NCBI RefSeq assembly: GCF_002738225.1
Contig: NZ_PEBQ01000093.1
Location: forward strand, 279,784-343,783
Source of the DNA: Acetobacter pomorum
GTDB taxonomy: Bacteria; Pseudomonadota; Alphaproteobacteria; Acetobacterales; Acetobacteraceae
DNA: 64,000 nt
Reading direction: 5' to 3'
Numbering within the stretch: the stretch's first letter is position 1; each line of letters opens with the position of its first letter. The notes under the pieces were generated by a model. The model was not told where the DNA came from, made no database searches, and saw only the letters and a list, made by a program, of their open reading frames with translations. The position numbers and the translations under genes were made by a program. This document shows positions 44,272-53,374 of the stretch, piece after piece.

Positions 44272-45462
44272 ATGGCAGCAACACCGGCCCGCCATACGGA
44301 GCAGGCAGAAAAGGAAGCACATTCCTTTCTACAGCAGGCGGGTGCGTATGCACGGCATTATGCCCGCCTGCCTTTGCCCGCAGACCTGAACTGGTGGTGG
44401 ACCATTGGCGCCATGCTGGTGGCTGTTCTGGTGCTCATGCTGTTATCGGGGCTGACGCTTACACTGGGTTACACACCAGATGCCTCGCTTGCGTTTGGGT
44501 CTGTTGAAGCCATTGAGCGCCGGATGCCCTCTGGCTGGCTATTGCGCGCCATGCATATGACAGGGGCCTCGTTTTTTATGGCGGCCTTGTATGTGCACCT
44601 GTTGCGCGGGTTGTATTATCGCACCTATCTGCCACCCCGGCGCGGTGTATGGTTAAGCGGCTGCGGCCTGCTGGTGTTGGTGATGGTTACGGCCTTTGCA
44701 GGTTATGTGTTGCCGTGGGGACAGATGTCTTACTGGGGGGCGGATGTGGCCGCCAAGGCTGTAGGGGCCGTGCCATTTGTGGGGCAGGGGTTGGAGCAGG
44801 TTTTTCTCGGTGGTGAAAGCCCGGGCACACCCACGTTGCACCGTATGTTCACCCTGCATTTTCTGTTGGCGTTTGTGATTATTGGGCTGGTTATGGCCCA
44901 TGTTGCCGTTGTGCATGCAAAGGGCAGTTCCAGCCCTTCTGTGCAACCCGCAACACGGCGCAAATATCTGCCGTTTTACCCGTATTTTACCACGCGGGAT
45001 ATTTTGGCCGTACTGGTTATGGCTTTGGGTTTTGTGGCTGTTATGTGCTTTTGGCCGGGGTTGATAACAGAGCCCGCCAATTATCGCCCAGCTAACCCGT
45101 TGCACACACCTGCTGATATTGAACCCGAATGGTATTTTTTGCCGTTTTACGGAATGTTGCAGGTTGTGCCCTCCAAGTTCTGGGGGCTGCTTGTTTCGGG
45201 CGGTGCGGTGGCTGTGCTGTTTGCCGTGCCGTGGTTGGATAACGGGCAGCGTACAGCAAACGGAAATGGGGGTTTGGCACGTATTGCAGATGCCGGGGCC
45301 TTGTTTGCATGTGTGGGCGCTGCGGTTACCGCTGCTGCGGCAGGTTTGCATCATGCACAGGGTGGATGGCTTTTGGCGGGGCAGGCGGCCTGTTTGGTGT
45401 ATTATCTGTATTTTCTGGCCTTTTTGCCCTTACGCACCCGCTTTGCGGAGAAAAACGCATGA
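44272..45462 (+). CDS. petB: Cytochrome b of the bc1 complex
   Basis: Ubiquinol-cytochrome c reductase cytochrome b, 396 residues, about eight helices. The four haem-ligand histidines are present as His95/His196 and His109/His210 with the canonical 13-residue spacing, and the Qo-site PEWY motif is intact (IEPEWYFLPFYGML). The stop overlaps the petC start (ATGA). Upstream, where petA (Rieske Fe-S) usually stands, there is only a 179-bp gap and then divergent hemF. Confidence 0.95.
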   Translation: MAATPARHTEQAEKEAHSFLQQAGAYARHYARLPLPADLNWWWTIGAMLVAVLVLMLLSGLTLTLGYTPDASLAFGSVEAIERRMPSGWLLRAMHMTGASFFMAALYVHLLRGLYYRTYLPPRRGVWLSGCGLLVLVMVTAFAGYVLPWGQMSYWGADVAAKAVGAVPFVGQGLEQVFLGGESPGTPTLHRMFTLHFLLAFVIIGLVMAHVAVVHAKGSSSPSVQPATRRKYLPFYPYFTTRDILAVLVMALGFVAVMCFWPGLITEPANYRPANPLHTPADIEPEWYFLPFYGMLQVVPSKFWGLLVSGGAVAVLFAVPWLDNGQRTANGNGGLARIADAGALFACVGAAVTAAAAGLHHAQGGWLLAGQAACLVYYLYFLAFLPLRTRFAEKNA

Positions 45463-46250
45463 GGGGGCAGAAAACACGTTCCGCGCTTCGGTTTTGTACC
45501 GGAGGGATGCTGCTTTTAAGCGCTATTGTGCTGGGGCCAGATATTGTGCAGCCCGTACAAGCACAGCCTGTTAAAGCGCCAGAGCAGAACTGGTCTTTCA
45601 AAGGGCCGTTGGGGCATTTTGATCTGCCATCTGTGCAGCGTGGATACGCTGTGTTTGCGGGAATATGTGCCTCCTGCCACAGCTTGTCGGAAGTGCGTTT
45701 TTCCGATCTCACAGATATGGGCTTAACGCTGGAAGAAGTGGGCGCCGTTGCTGCCACATGGCAGGTGGCAGATGGGCTGGATGCCGAAGGGCGACTGAAG
45801 CACCGCAATGCCCGGCCAGATGATGCACTTTCTTCTTCCTATTCCGGGCCGGAGGCTGCGCGTGCGGCCAATGGGGGTGTGGTACCGCCTGATCTTTCGC
45901 GCATTGTGCAGGTTTACCCTGGTGGAGCAGACAGGCTTTTTGCGCTGCTCACCGGCTATAAGCCCGATGCAGCACGCGTGCCCGGTAAAGGGTTTGCCAA
46001 TTCCTTTGCTATTGGCCATTACACCGCCATGCCGCCGCCATTGCGTGAAGGCGCGGTAAAATATGCAGATAATACTCCCGCAACCGTTACGCAGGAAGCG
46101 CGGGATGTTACCACTTTTCTTGCGTGGGTTTCTGCACCGCATCAGGATACCCGCCGCCGTGTTGGCATAGGTGCAGGTTTGTATCTGTGCTTTCTTGCCG
46201 TGTTGTTTGTGATTTTAAACCGGAGACTCTGGTCGCATGTCAGAAAATGA
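45459..46250 (+). CDS. petC: Cytochrome c1 of the bc1 complex
   Basis: A 263-residue membrane-anchored c-type cytochrome with a signal peptide, the haem motif CASCH (Cys70-His74), the methionine-ligand region GHYTAMPPPL, and a C-terminal anchor (GAGLYLCFLAVLFVILNRRL). Overlaps petB by four bases and mtnP by 14 bases, so the three are co-transcribed. The electron acceptor downstream is not encoded here. Confidence 0.93.
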   Translation: MRGQKTRSALRFCTGGMLLLSAIVLGPDIVQPVQAQPVKAPEQNWSFKGPLGHFDLPSVQRGYAVFAGICASCHSLSEVRFSDLTDMGLTLEEVGAVAATWQVADGLDAEGRLKHRNARPDDALSSSYSGPEAARAANGGVVPPDLSRIVQVYPGGADRLFALLTGYKPDAARVPGKGFANSFAIGHYTAMPPPLREGAVKYADNTPATVTQEARDVTTFLAWVSAPHQDTRRRVGIGAGLYLCFLAVLFVILNRRLWSHVRK

Positions 46251-47121
46251 AACTGTGGAACCTGTTATTGGCCTGATAGGCGGGTCTGGCCTGTATGATA
46301 TTGACGGGTTGGAAGAAAAGGAATGGCGCACAGTAGAAACACCTTGGGGCCTGCCGTCTGACCAGCTTCTTTTCGGGCGGCTGGATGGCGTGCGCTGCGT
46401 GTTTTTGCCGCGCCACGGCCGTGGGCACCCCATTCCGCCTTCACGCCTGAATTATCGGGCCAATATTGCCGCCATGAAGATGTCTGGCGTAACAGACATT
46501 GTCTCGCTTTCTGCTGTGGGGTCTTTGAAAGAAGAATTGCCACCGGGGCATTTTGTGGTGATTGATCAATTTATTGATCGCACCATTGCACGCACCAAAA
46601 GCTTTTTTGATACAGGCTGTGTTGCGCATATTTCCATGGCAGACCCGCTGTGCAACCGCGTGGGTGATGTGCTGAAGGCGCAGGCAGACAAGCTGGGTAT
46701 TACTGCTGTGCGTGGCGGCACCTATCTGGTTATGGAAGGCCCGCAGTTTTCAACCCGCGCAGAAAGCGAGCTGTACCGGAGCTGGGGGTGCTCCGTTATT
46801 GGTATGACCAACATGCCAGAAGCCAGCTTGGCGCGTGAAGCAGAAATCTGTTACGCCACAGTGGCTATGGTGACAGATTATGATTGCTGGCACACGGAGC
46901 ATGACAACGTGACCGTAGATAGCGTTGTAAAAACCATGCAGGCAAACTCAGCCAATGCCAAGGCACTTATCAAGGCCACAATTCCTGCTTTGGGTGGCAA
47001 GCGCCATAGCTGTAGCGCTGGCTGTGATCATGCGCTGGAACATGCTGTGATGACGGCACCAGCCGCGCGTGACCCTGAACTGGTGGCAAAACTGAAAACC
47101 ATTGCCGGCCGCGTTCTGTAA
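46237..47121 (+). CDS. mtnP: S-methyl-5'-thioadenosine phosphorylase
   Basis: Phosphorolyses methylthioadenosine, a by-product of polyamine synthesis, to adenine and methylthioribose-1-phosphate. The 294-residue protein shows the phosphate-site IGLIGGSGLYDIDGLE, FLPRHGRGHPIPPSRLNYRA and VMEGPQFSTRAESELY. The start lies inside the end of petC, an arrangement seen in other acetic acid bacteria. A 14-bp hairpin follows. Confidence 0.95.
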   Translation: MSENETVEPVIGLIGGSGLYDIDGLEEKEWRTVETPWGLPSDQLLFGRLDGVRCVFLPRHGRGHPIPPSRLNYRANIAAMKMSGVTDIVSLSAVGSLKEELPPGHFVVIDQFIDRTIARTKSFFDTGCVAHISMADPLCNRVGDVLKAQADKLGITAVRGGTYLVMEGPQFSTRAESELYRSWGCSVIGMTNMPEASLAREAEICYATVAMVTDYDCWHTEHDNVTVDSVVKTMQANSANAKALIKATIPALGGKRHSCSAGCDHALEHAVMTAPAARDPELVAKLKTIAGRVL

Positions 47122-47133
47122 AATTGTAAAAAT

Positions 47134-47170
47134 CTGGCATGAAGCAAAGTGTTTTGTTGCTTCATGCCAG
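47134..47170. terminator. Long perfect hairpin downstream of mtnP
   Basis: 14-bp perfect arms CTGGCATGAAGCAA / TTGCTTCATGCCAG with a 9-base loop. It lacks a following T run, so termination may be weak or factor-assisted; it would also protect the 3' end. Confidence 0.6.
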
Positions 47171-47203
47171 GTGTTGAAAGCTTTCTGAAAAATCGGGGAA
47201 ACC

Positions 47204-47731
47204 ATGCATATGGCAAAATATGGTCAGGTTTTTGCATGTATGTGCATGGTTTACCTGTTAGGGCATGGGCTGCATACTGCACAGGCGCAGCATACTATAC
47301 GTTCTTGCAAACCCTCTGATTTATCCGTGCATTTTTATGATGGGCAGGGTGAATTTAATGGCATGTCTCACAGTGGGGCATGGATTGTTCTTTTCAACCA
47401 CAGCGCATCACGCTGCACGATGCCAGTTGTGCCGCAGATTTTGCTTGAAGATGCACAGGCGCATGTTCTGGCAACAGGCAAGCCAGGGCAATCTCTATCA
47501 GGCCAGAAGTTACGCCAGACAATACTCAGGCCCCATGTGCAATGGCGGGCCAGTATGTATTGGGTTTCTGGAGATGTGTATGATGGCGGGCACTGTGTGA
47601 CCCCAATGCGTGCTGTGCTGAAGTTTCCTGTAGGGGATTTGGGCGTTGATTTTCCACAACGCACCTTATGCGGCCCCGCCTCTGGGGATATTTTGTTTGA
47701 GCAAGGGCAGTTGCAGCAAATACCGCGTTAA
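47204..47731 (+). CDS. Secreted DUF4232-like hypothetical protein
   Basis: A 175-residue exported protein: signal peptide about 1-28 (ending HTAQAQH), then a single beta-rich domain with conserved cysteines (SCKPSDLSVHFYDGQGEFNG; CTMPVVPQI; HCVTPMRAV; LCGPASG). The pattern resembles DUF4232, found in secreted proteins of unknown function. GGGGA precedes the start. A second ATG two codons later is equally possible. Confidence 0.7.
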   Translation: MHMAKYGQVFACMCMVYLLGHGLHTAQAQHTIRSCKPSDLSVHFYDGQGEFNGMSHSGAWIVLFNHSASRCTMPVVPQILLEDAQAHVLATGKPGQSLSGQKLRQTILRPHVQWRASMYWVSGDVYDGGHCVTPMRAVLKFPVGDLGVDFPQRTLCGPASGDILFEQGQLQQIPR

Positions 47732-47873
47732 CGCGGCAGGTTTTCTTGTATTGCTCATATTTTGAGCATTGCAGCGGCATCAGGGGTGAACTGTTTTTTA
47801 TTGCAGCCTGTTCACCTTTTTCGATTTCTCCTTTAGGACGCACCCAGACCTTTAACCGGAGAGCCGGACAGTT

Positions 47874-48509
47874 ATGCCGCATGTTTTTCTGCCTGTGCTG
47901 GCGTTTGCCGCTGCATGGGGTGTTCTTGTTTTAACACCGGGCACAGAAACAGCCCTTATTATTCGGCTGAGCATTAGTGTTGGGCGTACAACAGCCATTG
48001 GGGCTGTGCTGGGCATTGCCAGTGGTTTAACATTGTGGGGCATTGGCACGGCTTTTGGGCTTAGTGCCCTTATTGCCGCATCGCACACATTGTATCTTGT
48101 GTTGCAATGGGCTTGTGCGGGGTATCTGCTTTTTCTGGCATTACGGTTGGGGGCCAACGCTGTGCGCGCCACGCCGGAAACAGAAACAGATACCGAGGGT
48201 AAAGCGCCAAAGGCGTTTTGGTCTGGCTTTCAGCGGGGTATGTTCACCACAATTCTCAACCCTCTTGTGGGGGTGTTTGATTTAACGGCTTTCCCGCAAT
48301 TTATTCCTAAAGAAGTCAATGCTCTTATATATGCCCTGCTGCTGACAGCAGTGCAGACCACACTGACATTGGCATGGTATTCTACATTGGCGGCCACAGC
48401 ACTGTTTTTTAGCAGGTTTTTAACCAAGCCCATTGTTATTCGTATTTTGGATGGACTAACGGCTTTAGTTTTTGTGGTTTTTGCTATTCGCCTTGTTATT
48501 GAAGGCTGA
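47874..48509 (+). CDS. LysE/RhtB family amino-acid exporter
   Basis: A 211-residue, six-helix inner-membrane protein with the LysE-family start (AAAWGVLVLTPGTETALIIR), the GLSALIAASHTLYLVLQWACAGYLLFLALRLG helical pair (here given from GLSALIAASH) and the central KAFWSGFQRGMFTTILNP segment. The exported amino acid or derivative cannot be told from sequence. It is convergent with a small membrane protein gene. Confidence 0.87.
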   Translation: MPHVFLPVLAFAAAWGVLVLTPGTETALIIRLSISVGRTTAIGAVLGIASGLTLWGIGTAFGLSALIAASHTLYLVLQWACAGYLLFLALRLGANAVRATPETETDTEGKAPKAFWSGFQRGMFTTILNPLVGVFDLTAFPQFIPKEVNALIYALLLTAVQTTLTLAWYSTLAATALFFSRFLTKPIVIRILDGLTALVFVVFAIRLVIEG

Positions 48510-48518
48510 TTGCAGATT

Positions 48519-48872
48519 TTAAGAAAACTTTCGGAAACGCTTCATGTTTTTCTGAAAACGGGATTCCTTGGTTTTCTGTTGCAGGGCAATTAGATGCCGG
48601 AATGCAAAGGACATTAACGCGCACCCCACCACAAACCCCACCAAGGTAAGCATCACCAAGGCGGATGTGCTGTAAACTGCCCAGGACCGGGTATCGGGCA
48701 GGGCATCCCATATGGGTTTTAGCCAGCTTATACTGTGCGGATCATGCACCGGCATGTTTGCGCGGAGCATGGCATCCTTAATAATCACCATTAAAGTTAT
48801 AGGTAATGAAAGCGCCATTAAAAAAGCGCCAGATGCCCATATTAGAATATATTTTCGTTCCTCTGTGCACAT
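48519..48872 (-). CDS. Small two-helix membrane protein, unknown function
   Basis: A 117-residue protein with two hydrophobic segments (about residues 9-31 and 67-92) and a strongly basic C terminus (FQKNMKRFRKFS). AGGGGA lies before the start. No family is recognised. It is convergent with the LysE-type exporter, from which 9 bp separate it. Confidence 0.6.
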   Translation of the reverse strand: MCTEERKYILIWASGAFLMALSLPITLMVIIKDAMLRANMPVHDPHSISWLKPIWDALPDTRSWAVYSTSALVMLTLVGFVVGCALMSFAFRHLIALQQKTKESRFQKNMKRFRKFS

Positions 48873-48990
48873 TTTTGTTTTCCCCTACATGTTCATCAGA
48901 TCATGCAATATAGGGAAAGAACGCTGCATCATGCCTTGTGGTTGCGTGGCTGAGCATGCTGATAACATGCCCAGCTGCACACATCCGTTT

Positions 48991-49641
48991 TTAGAGGCGT
49001 GTGAACAGGCTTTTTTCTGGCAGGCGAGACTTGGGCAATTTGGCATTGAAATCTGCATCGGAATGATAACCGAGGGAGACCAGAACAGCCGGCGCAAGCC
49101 CTTTTTCTTTCAACCCCAGTTCCTTATCCAGAATGGCGGCGTCAAACCCCTCCATAGGCGTTGCATCCACGCCAAGAAATGCGGCTGAAAGCAGAAGGAA
49201 GCCTTGGGCAATATATGTCTGTTTCTGCGCCCATGTTGCAACATCGCCCATCTGTTCATGCAGGCCCACAAAACCATTGCGCCCTTTGGTAATGGATTCT
49301 TTGGTGGCCTCATTCGCAAAGCGACCGTCTTTCTGTTCCTGTTCGGTCACGCTTTCAAGGTATGCGGGCGGCAGGCTGATGCGCGAGCTCAGCACGATAA
49401 CATGCGAGGCATCCATAACGCGCGGCGCGTTAAACGCAAACATGCCGCTGGTGGCCTTGGCAATGCGGGCTTTGCCTTCATCATTATCAGCAACAAAAAA
49501 ATGCCAGGGCTGAGAATTAACGGAAGACGGGCTGTAGCGCAGGGAGGCCAGTAACTGGCTAAAAATATCTGCCGGAATTTTGCGCGTTTTATCGTAAGCT
49601 TTGGTGGTATGCCGATGGGTAAGAATTTCAACAAGATTCAC
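48991..49641 (-). CDS. NAD(P)H nitroreductase, NfsB-like
   Basis: FMN-dependent oxygen-insensitive nitroreductase family protein, 216 residues. Conserved parts are HRHTTKAYDKTRKIP (FMN phosphate contacts), YSPSSVNSQPWHFFVA, and the C-terminal LGYHSDADFNAKLPKSRLP with the FMN-binding Lys/Arg. It probably reduces quinones or nitro-compounds; the natural substrate is unknown. Confidence 0.9.
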   Translation of the reverse strand: MNLVEILTHRHTTKAYDKTRKIPADIFSQLLASLRYSPSSVNSQPWHFFVADNDEGKARIAKATSGMFAFNAPRVMDASHVIVLSSRISLPPAYLESVTEQEQKDGRFANEATKESITKGRNGFVGLHEQMGDVATWAQKQTYIAQGFLLLSAAFLGVDATPMEGFDAAILDKELGLKEKGLAPAVLVSLGYHSDADFNAKLPKSRLPEKSLFTRL

Positions 49642-49745
49642 GGCTGTTCTCCTCAGCTTTCTTTGATGGATATACGTAAACGTAACTTTGGAACCTTAAA
49701 ACGTCACGTTGCCATCCGTAATGGATGCCATGCTTGAGAAAATAC

Positions 49746-50357
49746 TCAATGATGTTCAGATGGTGCTGTGGTTTCAAAGGCCTGCAAAAAGCCTTCCACA
49801 TCATCATTCATCAGGAGCGGCATCCGCTCACGGATCATGTCCTCTGGCCAATCCCACCATGCAAGTGCCAGCAGCCGTTCAATAATTTTTTCAGAAAAGC
49901 GATATTTGATAACGCGCGCCGGATTGCCCCCAACAATAGCATATGGTGGCACATCTTTGGTAACGGTGGCAGCGGTGGCAATAATGGCGCCAGACCCGAT
50001 AGTAACGCCAGAGAGGATATTGGCGCGCGCACCAATCCATACATCATGGCCAATAATCACATCGCCTTTGGTGGAATGATCATCCGCTGCCTCAGCGGCT
50101 TCGGGCCAGAAGTGTTGCAAATCCTTAAAAGGGTAGGTGGAGACGGTATCTGCACGATGATTACCCAGGATAATCAGAACTTCACGGGCGATCGAACAAT
50201 ATTTTCCAATTTCCAGGCGCGCATAGTTGGCTTCTATAACAATAGGGGAGCCCTTTGCGCCGTAAGAATGTTCTCCAATAACCCAGTCCCATTCTGCAAT
50301 TTCGTAGGCAAGAGCGTGGCGTAACAGCAGAGAGAAAACTTTCTTGCCGTGTGGCAT
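49746..50357 (-). CDS. CatB/Vat-type O-acetyltransferase (hexapeptide repeat)
   Basis: A 203-residue left-handed beta-helix acetyltransferase of the xenobiotic group. Hexapeptide repeats run from [19 protein letters not shown] to [20 protein letters not shown], and the [13 protein letters not shown] loop carries the catalytic His. The end ([21 protein letters not shown]) is typical. AAGGAG precedes the ATG at 50357. Relatives acetylate chloramphenicol, streptogramins or sugars; the substrate here is not known. Confidence 0.87.
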   Translation of the reverse strand: MPHGKKVFSLLLRHALAYEIAEWDWVIGEHSYGAKGSPIVIEANYARLEIGKYCSIAREVLIILGNHRADTVSTYPFKDLQHFWPEAAEAADDHSTKGDVIIGHDVWIGARANILSGVTIGSGAIIATAATVTKDVPPYAIVGGNPARVIKYRFSEKIIERLLALAWWDWPEDMIRERMPLLMNDDVEGFLQAFETTAPSEHH

Positions 50358-50496
50358 AGGGGGCTCCTTTAATCTTGGAAATTGGTTTTGCATGCATAGC
50401 ATGGCAGAACATAAAAGCAGTTCAAGAGCTGAAACTTTTGCCCTTTCTCTGCCTTTTTCTTGCCCATGCAAGGGCATACTTACCTGACAGGCTCTT

Positions 50497-50518
50497 TTCA
50501 TCCACAAGAGGATGAAAG
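50497..50518 (+). promoter_or_regulatory. Hairpin TTTCATCC-ACAAGA-GGATGAAA
   Basis: A perfect 8-bp stem whose right arm and loop include AGAGGA, the only ribosome-binding-like sequence for the small frame that follows. It could occlude translation initiation. Confidence 0.35.
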
Positions 50519-50521
50519 CAA

Positions 50522-50638
50522 ATGAAACAGATTACATCTTCCATTATCGCCATGACCACGCAGGCTTTTGCGCTTCTGTCTGTGTCCAGATGGTTTGGGG
50601 TGGAAAATATGATGGGCTATTCTCTCAGCACTCTGTGA
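50522..50638 (+). CDS. Possible 38-residue small protein
   Basis: A short frame ([20 protein letters not shown]...) beginning 7 bases after AGAGGATG and ending TGA. The first 20 residues resemble a weak signal or membrane segment. No family is recognised. It lies in a 391-bp gap between the acetyltransferase and the cupin gene that is otherwise empty; coding status is uncertain. Confidence 0.3.
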   Translation: MKQITSSIIAMTTQAFALLSVSRWFGVENMMGYSLSTL

Positions 50639-50748
50639 TTTCATAGCTGCCTCATGCCTATGCAGCGTGCGCCCGAATAAGCTTGTAGAAGCAACATGTG
50701 GGCCGATAGGGTGTTAACATACATGTTGGTTGGGCAGGGGAGAGAGGC

Positions 50749-51285
50749 ATGATGCAACGCATATGCGCCGGGCTGGTGCTAGGTGCTCTGTGCTTGAGCG
50801 CACATGGCGCACGTGCACAGGATGATGCGCACAGCCAGCCGGAAAACCCGCCCATCACTTATTACTGGCACAACTGGGCAGATCATAATGGTGTCAGCCA
50901 TATGACAAAATGCCCGCTGCATCATTACACGCTTAAGAGCATGAACAAGCCTGCAGCGCCTCAATGGTCTGATGTGCTTGCAGAAGGGCAGGCAAGAATT
51001 ATTTCAACAGTGCAGCCCGATCACTGGAACGGCGCATGGCATACTGACCCGAAGGTGCAATGGATTATTCCGCTGAAAGGGACATGGTTTGTTCAGGCAA
51101 TGGATGGAACGCGTGTGGAGATGGGGCCTGGAGAGATATCTTTGGGGGAAGACCAGAAAACAGTCCCTAATGCTCTGGGGCAAAAGGGGCACCTTGGTGG
51201 GAATGTTACACCAGGTTCGGTCACGCTAATGGTTATTCAGCTAACAGAAGCGCCTACGGTTGATCAGCCTTGCCGATTTAAATAA
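50749..51285 (+). CDS. Secreted cupin-domain protein
   Basis: A 178-residue protein with a signal peptide (about 1-23, ending GARAQD) and a single cupin-like barrel: NGAWHTDPKVQWIIPLKG, followed by GPGEISLGED and a C-terminal VTPGSVTLMVIQL strand. Two cysteines (CPLHH and PCRFK) may form a disulfide. AGAGAGG lies before the start. The function is unknown; it may be an oxidoreductase or binding protein. Confidence 0.75.
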   Translation: MMQRICAGLVLGALCLSAHGARAQDDAHSQPENPPITYYWHNWADHNGVSHMTKCPLHHYTLKSMNKPAAPQWSDVLAEGQARIISTVQPDHWNGAWHTDPKVQWIIPLKGTWFVQAMDGTRVEMGPGEISLGEDQKTVPNALGQKGHLGGNVTPGSVTLMVIQLTEAPTVDQPCRFK

Positions 51286-51370
51286 TAATGACGTGTATTC
51301 TTTGTTTCTGTGGGTTTTGTTTAAGGAAGCAAGTCTGCTTTTCTATTACCCGATAGATCGTATTTTTATA

Positions 51371-51407
51371 ATACACTCTTTCAATATTACATATTGAAAG
51401 AGTGTAT
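51371..51407. terminator. 17-bp perfect palindrome between the cupin and glycosyltransferase genes
   Basis: Arms of 17 bp (starting ATACACTCTTTCAATAT) around a three-base loop. It sits between convergent genes and would form an extremely stable hairpin in both transcripts, although the T run is short on either side. Termination is the simplest explanation. Confidence 0.6.
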
Positions 51408-51472
51408 GACTTTCAAACAGACTTTCTGAAAGCGTGCGTCATAAGGAATGACATAGAATGCACTTTAAAAAA

Positions 51473-52819
51473 TTAGTAAATCTCCACTTTTCTAAAGTGC
51501 AAGTAATTTTCTCCCTCAACTTCAATTTTTACAAACCGGGCATCTATGTTATTATTTGATAAATCAATAGAAATATATTTATCAGCTCCCAAGTTTATAT
51601 CATTTAGAGATATTTTCCCTCTCCATATATCTCCAAAATTTGAGAAAGAAATAGACAGACATTTTATTCTGTCTGAAGCAGCATCTTTCCTATTATAAAT
51701 AACTATTTTTCTTATTTCTTTTATTGTTTCTAAGTCAACAATCCACCATGGGTTTTCTTCAAAATCTGTATGGTTGCCATATGTTTCTGGGAAGTTTTCT
51801 TGAACAACAAAGCTTGCATCTTCTTCTACAGAAGACCCATGAGACCATTCAGATATAGAGCTTTGCGTACATGGTTTCCCTACAGAAATGCAAACTTCTC
51901 TTGCTCCAACATTAATATCAAATGCTTTTTTTGTAACGCCTCTCCAAAGGTCTCTTAAATATGTATCTTTAACGATAGAATTTTTTATTATATTTTTATA
52001 ATCGCCTTTTTCAAAAGCCTCTTTCCAAATTTTCTGGCGAGAAAAAGAACTAGTTGCACTTCGCTTCCAACGCCGTATGAAATCTTCTGTAGATTTTATG
52101 AAATAATGATTTAAAACTGCGACTTCTCTTATTTTATTCGAAGCCCCTAATAAATATTGCATGTGATGTTCTATTGGGCTTTTTATGAATTGGTTCATAT
52201 TTTCGCCCAAAACGTTAACGCAATTAAAATCAGTCAAATAGCTACTTATTCCATGGTGAATTGAATCATCGGGGTCTGTATCTATGCATTCTTCATTGGT
52301 TTTTATCCATTCTTCTGAATAGATTTCAGTTTTCGACACCACTTTTGTTAAAGGATGTAGAATGTTTTCTCTATAAAAATAGTTAAGAAGTACACTACCT
52401 TCTGGTCTTTTTTCAAAGGAATTTGTTCCAAACATAGACCAATTGAAGTAAACAGCATCGTTTTGCTGAAAATTTTCCATGAATTTTTTAATATTGTTGA
52501 TGTTTCTTAATAGTAGAAATTCATCACAATCTAAAAAACTGATCCATTTGGTTTCGTGCTTAAACCTTTTCAAAAAATCCAATATCATTCCAAATTGATT
52601 GCCCACTTCGGCATAATGGACAAATGTAATAAAGCTATTTTCATTTGACATGAATGGAAGGCAATTTGAATAAAGATCTCTTGGATCATCATCATTGCAG
52701 TACAGATATATATGATCAAAACCTATACTTTTGTAATATGAGACCCACTCTGATATATTATTGTATTCCCATCTGCAGCAGGTCATTATAGAATATTCAT
52801 ACTTATGTTTATTAAGCAT
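51473..52819 (-). CDS. Glycosyltransferase (GT92-like) with C-terminal discoidin-like domain
   Basis: A 448-residue protein in AT-rich DNA. Residues about 10-250 are a GT92/Glyco_tranf_2_4-type transferase (SIMTCCRWEYNNISEWVSYY; metal motif FLDCDEFLLL). From about residue 300 the sequence has an F5/8 type C (discoidin) pattern: GKPCTQSSISEWSHGSSVEE, then NPWWIVDLETIKEIRKIVIYN and a final FVKIEVEG strand. A carbohydrate-binding domain fused to a transferase suggests polymer or acceptor recognition. The start at 52819 is chosen because CAGGGA lies upstream; an ATG ten codons earlier has no such site. Confidence 0.78.
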   Translation of the reverse strand: MLNKHKYEYSIMTCCRWEYNNISEWVSYYKSIGFDHIYLYCNDDDPRDLYSNCLPFMSNENSFITFVHYAEVGNQFGMILDFLKRFKHETKWISFLDCDEFLLLRNINNIKKFMENFQQNDAVYFNWSMFGTNSFEKRPEGSVLLNYFYRENILHPLTKVVSKTEIYSEEWIKTNEECIDTDPDDSIHHGISSYLTDFNCVNVLGENMNQFIKSPIEHHMQYLLGASNKIREVAVLNHYFIKSTEDFIRRWKRSATSSFSRQKIWKEAFEKGDYKNIIKNSIVKDTYLRDLWRGVTKKAFDINVGAREVCISVGKPCTQSSISEWSHGSSVEEDASFVVQENFPETYGNHTDFEENPWWIVDLETIKEIRKIVIYNRKDAASDRIKCLSISFSNFGDIWRGKISLNDINLGADKYISIDLSNNNIDARFVKIEVEGENYLHFRKVEIY

Positions 52820-53374
52820 TTTGACAGGTCCCTGGAAATTATTTTTCATTTATAAAGTTTACATATATGCGCGTCAATTGAGATTTTTTTTCATTTTAGC
52901 GTCAAAATATGTGCTATTTGATATCTACTATACACTACAAATTCTTACCATCTTTAAAGCATGTCATCAGTTGACGACAAGATGATCGACGGCACATACG
53001 GGCTCCGTAAATAAAGCGCGGATCAGACCATCAGAGGGTTCCATAGCGAGGCTGACCACAAAAATGCCTATAGTTGTTGTCGATGCTGCGGAAAAGGCTA
53101 TGACTCTTTCCTTGATGTTTGGACAAAGAACGAACATCACTGAAGCAATTTAGCTGCAATTGATCTGCTTCGCGATCATTGGGATGAACTGACAACATGT
53201 TCCATCCTTTCCCTCATCATGTCCTGAATTATAGCTCTCAAGTTTATTCAGAAATAACAAATAAACAATCTATCTATTTTTTATATTATAGATGGAAGTT
53301 TAAATTTCTGAAATATATTGAAAATGCAGTAAGCCATTATCATTGGAGCACTATCCCTATGAAAGATATTTTAT
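52820..53374. other. AT-rich spacer containing a transposase relic
   Basis: A 555-bp stretch without an intact gene. Its middle holds the eroded IS5-like transposase described separately. The 200 bp before the IclR gene are AT-rich, presumably containing its promoter, but no clear hexamers were recognised. Confidence 0.5.
52970..53155 (+). pseudogene. Eroded IS5-family transposase fragment
   Basis: Two neighbouring frames together spell part of an IS5/IS1031-type transposase: DDKMIDGTYG (53-bp stretch from 52973), then, one frame over from 53028, SIARLTTKMPIVVVDAAEKA followed by MTLSLMFGQRTNITEAI and a stop. The DGT and LTTKIHxxVDAxG motifs are the landmarks. A stop codon and frameshift separate the parts and both ends are missing, so it is dead. 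No terminal inverted repeats were found. Confidence 0.7.
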
